Positions 1-4,823 of a stretch of DNA of 10,430 nucleotides are shown here, in pieces; the stretch's first letter is position 1, and every line of letters begins with the position of its first letter. The translations under genes and the position numbers were made by a program. Under the pieces are notes generated by a model. It saw only the letters and a program-made list of their open reading frames with translations, was not told the origin of the DNA and ran no database searches. This stretch comes from Elusimicrobiota bacterium (lineage in GTDB: Bacteria > Elusimicrobiota > Elusimicrobia > Elusimicrobiales > UBA9959), in the NCBI GenBank assembly GCA_030639665.1, contig DAOWCC010000078.1, forward strand, positions 1 to 10,430, read 5' to 3'.

Positions 1-566
1 AAGGAATATGTATTGGGGTCGGATTTCCTTAGCTCTTCAATTCCGGCAAATAACTTGTTCGCGTCTTCTATAATGGCATCTCCAAGTAAACCGGAATAAT
101 TTGCGTTTCCTTGAATGGTATTCACCGTTATATGAAGGAGTATTGCCGTTACTTTGATTTTTGTTGAATCTATGAAGAGTTGTTTATAGTTTTTCGTTTC
201 CAAGTCGCGTCTAAGCGCTTTTGTGAGCGTAAATAAAGTGTCCGAATGAAAATTAACTTTCTCAAGATATTGTGTCGGCACCGTATTTGGATTAATCATG
301 TTTTTTAGCCCAAGATTCACTCCTTTCATTTTAATTGAAATAGCCGTTGCTTCAATAAGTGAGATGCAGTGAACAGGCCCCGTTATATCGGCGGATTTTT
401 GGGCTTTAATATTTACAGGAATAGCCATGTCTTGAAAGTCAAAGGTTTCTATTGCCGAAGCGTTTTTATATTCAAGCGCCACTGAAGCTTTGAGAGATTC
501 ATTTTTAAAAGCATAAGCGGGGGTGATAAGCCCCGTTATTAAAATTGCCGTGAATAGTTTTTTCAT
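1..566 (-). CDS. Unrecognised secreted protein, 5' part (C-terminus outside window)
   Basis: An open frame of 188 codons runs from ATG at 566 off the left edge without a stop. The start is supported by a Shine-Dalgarno GGAG at 576-579 (minus strand), 9 nt before ATG. It is also supported by a clear type I signal peptide: MKKLF, a hydrophobic stretch, then PAYA with probable cleavage after residue 19. The mature part has no motif I recognise. It begins with a beta-rich-looking segment (about 20-90, one Cys at 67) and continues with a more helical region (about 105-185) including TKALRRDLETKNYKQLFIDS. There are no further membrane helices. It is probably exported to the periplasm or outer membrane. 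It lies downstream of the pal-cpoB-tolB operon on the same strand but is separated by 289 nt and a candidate terminator, so it is likely its own transcription unit. Function is unknown; that it is coding is fairly sure. Confidence 0.75.
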   Translation of the reverse strand, partial: MKKLFTAILITGLITPAYAFKNESLKASVALEYKNASAIETFDFQDMAIPVNIKAQKSADITGPVHCISLIEATAISIKMKGVNLGLKNMINPNTVPTQYLEKVNFHSDTLFTLTKALRRDLETKNYKQLFIDSTKIKVTAILLHITVNTIQGNANYSGLLGDAIIEDANKLFAGIEELRKSDPNTYS

Positions 567-660
567 CTTATTTTTCTCCGTTATAAGTTTTTTAAAGCTC
601 TTACTAAAAGTGTAATGCAATCCGAGATGATTCAACAGGTATAAAAGCCCCTTAATTTTT

Positions 661-690
661 AAAAAATAGGCCTATATTAAAATAGGTCCT
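661..690 (-). terminator. Candidate rho-independent terminator
   Basis: On the minus strand an imperfect hairpin (arms 668-675 and 682-690, 8 bp with one bulged base, loop of 6) is followed directly by A and then six T (666-661). It lies 166 nt past the tolB stop and 95 nt before the next gene on that strand, where a terminator for the pal-cpoB-tolB transcript would be expected. The stem is AT-rich at the loop end and only moderately stable, so it may be weak. Confidence 0.4.
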
Positions 691-722
691 TTGGAATGCC
701 GTGTTTAAGTTAATAATGAAAG

Positions 723-803
723 AGTTGGGAGTCTTAGAGTCGCAAACAGCTTGACAGCCGGGCGGCTAGACAGCGGGATAGCTGAAAAACAGTTGAACAG
801 ATA
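723..803. repeat. Degenerate short tandem repeats (AGTC family plus 16-bp CTGTC family)
   Basis: Two repeat families abut in the spacer after tolB. On the plus strand 723-741 holds AGT-core units at 7-8 bp spacing, including GAGTCTTAGAGTC (729-741), which recurs exactly at 4633-4645. On the minus strand 782-751 holds two 16-bp units, GCTATCCCGCTGTCTA and GCCGCCCGGCTGTCAA. These are flanked by partial CTGTT units (803-783 and 750-745). The 16-bp units align with those at 3566-3597. No coding frame is supported here. Confidence 0.6.
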
Positions 804-837
804 GTGTTTAGTTTCTTGTGTGTGGTCTGTGACAAAC

Positions 838-851
838 CTTCTTTAAAGAAG
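838..851. repeat. 14-bp perfect palindrome just after the tolB stop
   Basis: CTTCTTTAAAGAAG lies 4 nt beyond the tolB stop codon. As RNA it could form a 5-bp stem with a TTAA loop, too weak for a convincing terminator. It may protect the mRNA 3' region or be incidental. Confidence 0.35.
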
Positions 852-855
852 AGTC

Positions 856-2148
856 TTATGGACTCCAATGCGGGGTATAGCTGTGGCCGTCTATTTCCGT
901 CAAGAGATGTTGAGCGCTGCCGTCAACATCCATAATAAAAAGTTCCTTCTTTTTATTTCTTGTGCTGGAAAACACTAAAAATCTTCCATCCGGCGACCAT
1001 GACGGGTTTTCATTTGAACCGGAATTTATCGTTAATCTGTGTTTAATATTTCCCGTTAAATCGGTAAGAAAAATATTCATTTTTTCTTTGCGCGATTTTC
1101 TGCCCGCGAAAGCTATCCATTCTCCGGTAGGCGACCAAGCCGGCGAATCACACCAATTAAAGCGCGTAAGTTTTCTTGTTTTGCCGGTTTCCAGATTCAA
1201 TACATATAATTGAGGATTGCCCGAACGGTCTGAAACAAAAGCTATTTGTTTTCCGTCGGGAGAATAGGTCGGCGATGAGGCCAATGAAAAGTTTTTTAGG
1301 AGTTTTTTCAGTTTTCTCGTTTCTTTGTTTAAAAGATAAATATTCGGGTTTTTTCCCATTGAAAGCGTCATTACCATTTTATTGCCGTCGGGAGAATTTC
1401 CGCCCGGGATATTTAAGCCTTGAAATGTTATATAGGGCTTGATTTTTCCGGCCAATAAATCAATTTCAAACATATCGGGGTTCAGATATTTATAGGAAGT
1501 GTAATATATTTTATTGCCGTCGTGAGACCAGCGCGGAAGCAAATTAATGCTCCGTGTATTTGTCAGTTTTAAGAGGTTTTCTCCGTCATAATCAATTATA
1601 AAAATTTCTTTATGCTTTGTGGAATTATTGGAGAAAGCTATTTTGGAATGAGCGATGCCAACCTTTCCGGTTATCTCTTTTACTATATCATCGGAAAATA
1701 AATGCGCGCCCCTCCTCAAACCCCGCATTTCTCCATGATAATGTTTTTCAATCAGAAGTTTTTTATCAGCGAGTTTGTAGATTTGAGCTTTCAATGTCCA
1801 CACAGCGCCGGTAGATGACGCTTTCGCGGTTATAAAATAATCGGAACCCAGTTTGCTCCAATAGGAAAGTGTCTTTTTATTTATAAATATATTGGCAAGG
1901 CTTAGGGGGGATTCTTGCAAATCAAAATATCTTGAACGCATTAAATCTTCGCGGACTATGTCTCTTATTTCGGCCGCTACGCGCAAGTCTTCTTTGCTTT
2001 TTGTATTTATCGGCAAAAATTGCGCCAGCGCGAGATTTGTTTTGCGGTATTCTTTATCCTGAGAGACTCCGATATAAATACTTGTTTCGCCGTAGGCTGA
2101 TGAGAGCGATAAAATGGTTAGCAGAGCTGTGAGACAGATTTTAATCAT
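856..2148 (-). CDS. tolB: TolB, periplasmic beta-propeller of the Tol-Pal system
   Basis: Periplasmic protein that binds Pal and, in studied bacteria, shuttles between Pal and TolA during outer-membrane constriction. The 430 residues equal the usual TolB length. A signal peptide (1-20, ending SSAYG) precedes the N-terminal alpha/beta domain (about 22-160). A six-bladed propeller (about 165-430) follows, with blade motifs PRWSHDG (205-211), NSPDG (251-255), PTYSPDG (293-299), PAWSPTG (336-342), PSWSPDG (382-388) and a terminal PHWSP. Segments such as FVSDRSGNPQLYVLN match the TolB family well. It is the last gene of the operon. Its ATG is 4 nt after the cpoB-like stop and no good Shine-Dalgarno is visible, so translation is probably coupled to the upstream gene. 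In the canonical order tolB precedes pal; here it follows pal and cpoB. Generic WD40-like/TolB-repeat proteins are the alternative, but the N-terminal domain, exact length and neighbours favour true TolB. Confidence 0.93.
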   Translation of the reverse strand: MIKICLTALLTILSLSSAYGETSIYIGVSQDKEYRKTNLALAQFLPINTKSKEDLRVAAEIRDIVREDLMRSRYFDLQESPLSLANIFINKKTLSYWSKLGSDYFITAKASSTGAVWTLKAQIYKLADKKLLIEKHYHGEMRGLRRGAHLFSDDIVKEITGKVGIAHSKIAFSNNSTKHKEIFIIDYDGENLLKLTNTRSINLLPRWSHDGNKIYYTSYKYLNPDMFEIDLLAGKIKPYITFQGLNIPGGNSPDGNKMVMTLSMGKNPNIYLLNKETRKLKKLLKNFSLASSPTYSPDGKQIAFVSDRSGNPQLYVLNLETGKTRKLTRFNWCDSPAWSPTGEWIAFAGRKSRKEKMNIFLTDLTGNIKHRLTINSGSNENPSWSPDGRFLVFSSTRNKKKELFIMDVDGSAQHLLTEIDGHSYTPHWSP

Positions 2149-2152
2149 CTAA

Positions 2153-2929
2153 TTATTTTGTCGAGGTTTTCTTTTTTGAAGAAGCCTTCTTTTTAGATTT
2201 TTTAGGCTTTTTAGCCTTTTTGTTTAATTTGGAGATATGCTTTTTTGCCAGCTTCGCTTCCGCGGAATTCGGATAATCTTTGATGACGGATTTAAGATAT
2301 CGCAAGGCTTCATCTTTTTTATTTTCCGGAAGTTTTAAGAGGGATAAGGCGTATTTGATTCTGGCTGACGGCACTCTGAAGTATTCGGGATATTTGTCCA
2401 AAAGATTGGCATAGCTTATAGCCGCGTCTTTCCATTTTTTCTTGGCGTATAAAGATTCGCCGAGATTATAGTACGCCCCTTTGACTAATTCGCCTTTTGG
2501 AAATTTTGATATGTATTTTTTGAAGCCATAGACGGCGGAGTCATAGTTTTTATTGCTCATGCTCGAATAGGCGTCATTATAAATTTTAGCGGGCAAAAAG
2601 TCTTGCTTAACTTCATCTTGTTGTTTTTGTATGTTTTTACCCAATTTGCTTACCTTGTTTCCTATATTGGAATCCATTACTTGTAAATTGCGGTTGAAAG
2701 AGGTTATTTGTTGGGATACATCATCCATCTTCTCTGAAAAAGCGTTAAGATTTTGAGATAAATCTTCCATTTTAATGGCGAGGTCCGCCTGGTTTTTTTG
2801 CATATTGGCAAGGCTTGAATTTAAATCATCCATTTGACTCTGCATTTGAAGCATATCATGCTGGGTTGCCACGCAACCGGATAAAATAAAAGCTGTCGGT
2901 ATGAGTATAAAAGTTTTTAAGCGGTTCAT
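2153..2929 (-). CDS. cpoB: CpoB/YbgF-like Tol-Pal accessory protein, predicted lipoprotein with TPRs
   Basis: In the known family CpoB coordinates peptidoglycan synthesis with Tol-driven outer-membrane constriction. A lipoprotein signal ends in lipobox L16-S17-G18-C19. A Gln/Met/Asp-rich coiled coil (about 24-105, heptad-like) suggests oligomerisation, as in the CpoB N-terminal domain. Three TPR-like units follow (about 116-148, 150-184, 187-222) with typical YNLGESLYAKKKWKDA and YPNSAEAKLA patterns. The tail 234-258 is extremely basic, with 14 Lys in 25 residues. E. coli CpoB is a soluble periplasmic protein, so the lipobox and the Lys tail are differences. BamD-like lipoproteins also carry TPRs, but the coiled coil and the position between pal and tolB favour CpoB. 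The start ATG is 3 nt after the pal stop and lacks a strong Shine-Dalgarno, which points to translational coupling. Confidence 0.85.
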   Translation of the reverse strand: MNRLKTFILIPTAFILSGCVATQHDMLQMQSQMDDLNSSLANMQKNQADLAIKMEDLSQNLNAFSEKMDDVSQQITSFNRNLQVMDSNIGNKVSKLGKNIQKQQDEVKQDFLPAKIYNDAYSSMSNKNYDSAVYGFKKYISKFPKGELVKGAYYNLGESLYAKKKWKDAAISYANLLDKYPEYFRVPSARIKYALSLLKLPENKKDEALRYLKSVIKDYPNSAEAKLAKKHISKLNKKAKKPKKSKKKASSKKKTSTK

Positions 2930-2932
2930 GTA

Positions 2933-3469
2933 TTATTGATTCCTCACCTTGGTTTCGGATCTTCTGTTTTGTGCCCAGCAAACTTCAGTTTCATCCATGC
3001 AGGACGGATTTTCTTCTCCGTAAGAAATAGTTCCCATGGCGCTTTCCATTATACCGAGACGGATATAATAATCTCTAACTTGCTTGGCTCTCTTTTGGCC
3101 CAGGGCAAGATTATATTCAATGGTTCCTTTGTCATCGCAATGTCCTTCAACAAGAATAATCCATTCTTTATGCGATTTTATTATTTCGGCGTTCGCGCTC
3201 AGGATATTTCTGTTTTTGTCGGATAGATTGTATTTGTCAAATTCAAAGAAAATCGTCTGGATATTTTCTTGCTCTACAAACTGAGTTCCGCGGATATTGG
3301 CTTCGGTGTTTAGCATATCAATAGTTTCTTCTATGTCGATGGCGGGAATAGTGATAGTGTCTTCCTCACCTGTCGCATCGGCTTTCTTAATATTTTTTTT
3401 ACTGCAGGAAGAAATGACAAGCGTAAACATAAAAGCGCAAGCCAAAATAGATAGTTGTTTAATTCTCAT
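2933..3469 (-). CDS. pal: Pal, peptidoglycan-associated outer-membrane lipoprotein
   Basis: Outer-membrane lipoprotein that grips peptidoglycan through an OmpA-like domain and is recycled by TolB. The signal peptide ends in lipobox I19-S20-S21-C22. A short linker (23-68) leads to the OmpA-like domain (about 70-176). This contains FEFDKY (75-80), GHCDDKGTIEYN (109-120), LALGQKRA (121-128), ISYGEE (148-153) and NRRSE (168-172). D112 and R127 sit 15 residues apart, as the diaminopimelate-contacting Asp/Arg pair does in OmpA-like domains. Cys157 and Cys164 flank the family's variable loop and could pair. The 178-residue length is typical. A strong Shine-Dalgarno GGAGG at 3478-3482, 8 nt before ATG, fixes the start. 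It is the first gene of the three-gene operon, and the AT-rich stretch upstream holds the likely promoter. Confidence 0.95.
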   Translation of the reverse strand: MRIKQLSILACAFMFTLVISSCSKKNIKKADATGEEDTITIPAIDIEETIDMLNTEANIRGTQFVEQENIQTIFFEFDKYNLSDKNRNILSANAEIIKSHKEWIILVEGHCDDKGTIEYNLALGQKRAKQVRDYYIRLGIMESAMGTISYGEENPSCMDETEVCWAQNRRSETKVRNQ

Positions 3470-3496
3470 TTACTAAGCCTCCAAAAATCCGCGTTC

Positions 3497-3549
3497 ATTA
3501 TAAATTATAGTACGACTAATAATATATAAAACTTTTTATATATAAACAA
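3497..3549 (-). promoter_or_regulatory. Candidate pal operon promoter region with AT palindrome
   Basis: The minus strand has two TATAAT hexamers (3504-3509 and 3497-3502), 28-40 nt before the pal ATG. Further upstream is a TTGTTT-17-TATATT arrangement (3549 to 3521). The spacer of the latter is largely a perfect 10-bp inverted repeat with a 2-nt centre (3522-3531 and 3534-3543). The palindrome could be an operator or simply AT-rich promoter DNA. No -35 element is a close consensus match, so the exact start site is uncertain. Confidence 0.4.
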
Positions 3550-3565
3550 TAGTATTTTACAAAGT

Positions 3566-3597
3566 TTGACAGCGCGGCAGTTCGACAGCGCGGCAGT
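3566..3597 (-). repeat. Two tandem 16-bp repeats (CTGCCGCGCTGTC core)
   Basis: On the minus strand ACTGCCGCGCTGTCGA is followed by ACTGCCGCGCTGTCAA, identical at 15 of 16 positions. They are GC-rich islands in an otherwise very AT-rich spacer and begin 29 nt after the prenyl synthase stop. The same 16-bp period and core recur at 751-782 and, in diverged form, at 9876-9901. In each case they are in the sense orientation of the gene before them. Confidence 0.75.
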
Positions 3598-3602
3598 TTA
3601 GG

Positions 3603-3628
3603 AAGAAAACTTCTGATTTATCAGTTTT
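3603..3628 (-). terminator. Weak hairpin overlapping the prenyl synthase stop
   Basis: Two overlapping inverted repeats are present. One is the 12-nt palindrome at 3613-3624 (CTGATTTATCAG on plus). The other is AAAACT/AGTTTT at 3606-3611 and 3623-3628. On the minus strand they run into TTTTCTTCC. The stems are short and AT-rich, so termination here is only possible. Confidence 0.2.
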
Positions 3629-4589
3629 AAGAGGTCCTGTTTATTAGAGAGTAGATAAAGTTTTTTAAATCATCTTTCGCGGTGTTTGAGGGCAGTTCGT
3701 CCATGGCGGGCGCGATATCGTCTATCATTGATTTTGCCGTTTTTCTGGCTTCGTCGGTAAATTGTCCTGTTTTAACCGTTTCGGCTATTTCAAGCGCTAT
3801 GTGAATATTCGCGGAATTTTCATTTTGAAGTTTGGCGACTTTATCTTTAATTTTATTGCCGCAGGCCTTGTCATTCATAGCCAGAATAAGAGGCAGAGTT
3901 ATTTTACCGGCCGTAATATCCTTTAAAATATTTTTATCCAAGGAACCGTTTTCACTTTCAAAATCCAGCGCGTCATCAACTATTTGAAAGCCTGAACCGA
4001 CAGATTTGGCTATGAGTGAACAGGGCCCAATCAGTTCAATTTTATCTGACGCTGAGCATACGGCTATGGCGCACCAATTAAAAATGGAAGCGGTTTTAAG
4101 AGAAATTATCTTATCGTATTGGGCGCGGGATATTTTTTTGTATTTCAAATTTTCTTCAAGAAGCGCGCCTTCGGTCATCTTTTTAACGGAGCCTACCAAA
4201 GTTTGGGCCGTTTCCGGATTTATTTTCATGGCGCAATCAAAGGCAAACGATACTATCAGGTCTCCAAGCAATATCGCGGTATTTGGGCCCATTTTTGAAT
4301 TTATTGTCTTGAGTCCCCGTCTTAGGGAAGAGTCATCTATGCAATCATCATGAAGGAGGGAGGCGGTATGAATAAGTTCGGCGCAGATGGCGATTTCTTG
4401 CGCCAGACGCCTTTTAACCCCCAGCGTGTCGCCAAGCAGTAAAGTAAATTTCGCTCTTGCCGCTTTACCCATGAAATTAAACGGGTTTTTTTCCATATCG
4501 AAAACATCTTTATCAATGCTTTTGAAAATCTTGATAATCTCAGACTCTATTTTTTGCAGCGATGGATTTATATTGGCGGAAGTGAGCAT
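3627..4589 (-). CDS. Long-chain polyprenyl diphosphate synthase (IspB/HepT type)
   Basis: Trans-isoprenyl diphosphate synthase that adds isopentenyl diphosphate units to an allylic primer to make the tail of a quinone or similar lipid. Numbering here is from the ATG at 4613. The first Asp-rich motif is DDCID (89-93) in LLHDDCIDDSSLRRG, and the second is DDALD (213-217) in GFQIVDDALDFE. KDITAGKITLPLI (231-243) is the usual post-motif segment. The residues at -5 and -4 before the first motif are Ala84 and Ser85. Small residues there are typical of long-chain rather than farnesyl synthases. The N-terminal IPP-binding segment is GKAARAKF instead of the common GGKRLRP, keeping Lys50 and Arg53. The frame is open to ATG 4613, but I prefer ATG 4589 (residue 9). 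A TGATAAAAT promoter-like box overlaps the upstream ATG, and the extra MIKYFSII is atypical for this soluble enzyme. Neither start has a Shine-Dalgarno. The length of 320-328 residues is normal. The product chain length cannot be read exactly. Confidence 0.9.
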   Translation of the reverse strand: MLTSANINPSLQKIESEIIKIFKSIDKDVFDMEKNPFNFMGKAARAKFTLLLGDTLGVKRRLAQEIAICAELIHTASLLHDDCIDDSSLRRGLKTINSKMGPNTAILLGDLIVSFAFDCAMKINPETAQTLVGSVKKMTEGALLEENLKYKKISRAQYDKIISLKTASIFNWCAIAVCSASDKIELIGPCSLIAKSVGSGFQIVDDALDFESENGSLDKNILKDITAGKITLPLILAMNDKACGNKIKDKVAKLQNENSANIHIALEIAETVKTGQFTDEARKTAKSMIDDIAPAMDELPSNTAKDDLKNFIYSLINRTS

Positions 4590-4603
4590 GATAATTGAAA
4601 AGT

Positions 4604-4632
4604 ATTTTATCATATTTAGAAAACCAGTCTAA
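4604..4632 (-). promoter_or_regulatory. Candidate extended -10 promoter for the prenyl synthase
   Basis: The minus strand reads TGATAAAAT (4612-4604), an extended -10 box with 5 of 6 matches to TATAAT. It is followed by 14 nt and then ATG 4589. The hexamer 17 nt further upstream is TTAGAC (4632-4627), a poor -35 that falls inside the AGTC repeat. The geometry predicts a 5' leader of only about 6-8 nt. Confidence 0.45.
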
Positions 4633-4664
4633 GAGTCTTAGAGTCAAGAGTCACGGAGTCGATG
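4626..4664. repeat. AGTC-core tandem repeat, five units of 7-8 bp
   Basis: On the plus strand AGTC occurs at 4626, 4634, 4642, 4649 and 4657. Units are AGTCTAAG, AGTCTTAG, AGTCAAG, AGTCACGG and AGTCGATG. The 13-mer GAGTCTTAGAGTC (4633-4645) is identical to 729-741, and the 9-mer AGAGTCTTA also occurs at 850-858 across the tolB stop. The array overlaps the upstream part of the candidate prenyl synthase promoter. Confidence 0.75.
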
Positions 4665-4682
4665 TCTGTTTCTTGTTTTTAT

Positions 4683-4789
4683 AACGCAATAAACGCTATA
4701 CACGCCATTAACGCGTATTGCTGTTGTTAATTGTTGTTCTGTTAACGCTATCAACGCTACTAACGCGAGAAACGCTATTAACGCGTATT
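4683..4789. repeat. 9-bp AACGCTATT tandem repeat in two blocks
   Basis: Block one has four units at exactly 9-bp spacing (starts 4683, 4692, 4701, 4710). Block two has five (starts 4744, 4753, 4762, 4771, 4780). Variants include AACGCTATC, AACGCTACT, AACGCGAGA and AACGCTATT. Both blocks end in the same 13-mer ATTAACGCGTATT (4707-4719 and 4777-4789). They are separated by a TGTTGTT-rich link (4720-4743) that itself repeats. The array stops 12 bp before the -10 box of the downstream gene, so it fills the position where upstream promoter elements or operators would be. Iteron-like in form, but no replication gene is nearby. Confidence 0.85.
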
Positions 4790-4800
4790 CTTTCTTTTAT

Positions 4801-4809
4801 TGATATAAT
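4801..4809 (+). promoter_or_regulatory. Extended -10 promoter element, short leader
   Basis: TGATATAAT is a perfect extended -10 (TGN-TATAAT) and is followed by exactly 14 nt and then ATG 4824. No TTGACA-like hexamer lies 16-18 bp upstream (4781-4786 is ACGCGT, inside the repeat). There is no Shine-Dalgarno before the ATG. A start about 7 nt past the box would leave a leader of 7-8 nt. Confidence 0.55.
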
Positions 4810-4823
4810 TTGATTACCATACA

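Noticed and set aside
962..2132. Plus-strand frames opposite tolB
   Set aside because: They are antisense to a complete TolB with clear propeller motifs and have no supporting start signals.
2936..3284. Plus-strand frames opposite pal
   Set aside because: They are shadows of the strongly supported pal gene and lack ribosome sites and recognisable domains.
3566..3597. CRISPR array
   Set aside because: The 16-bp units are directly adjacent with no spacers of unique sequence, and no cas genes are present.
4683..4789. Replication-origin iterons
   Set aside because: The phasing is iteron-like, but no replication initiator gene or clear DnaA box cluster is present, and other spacers have similar arrays of different sequence.
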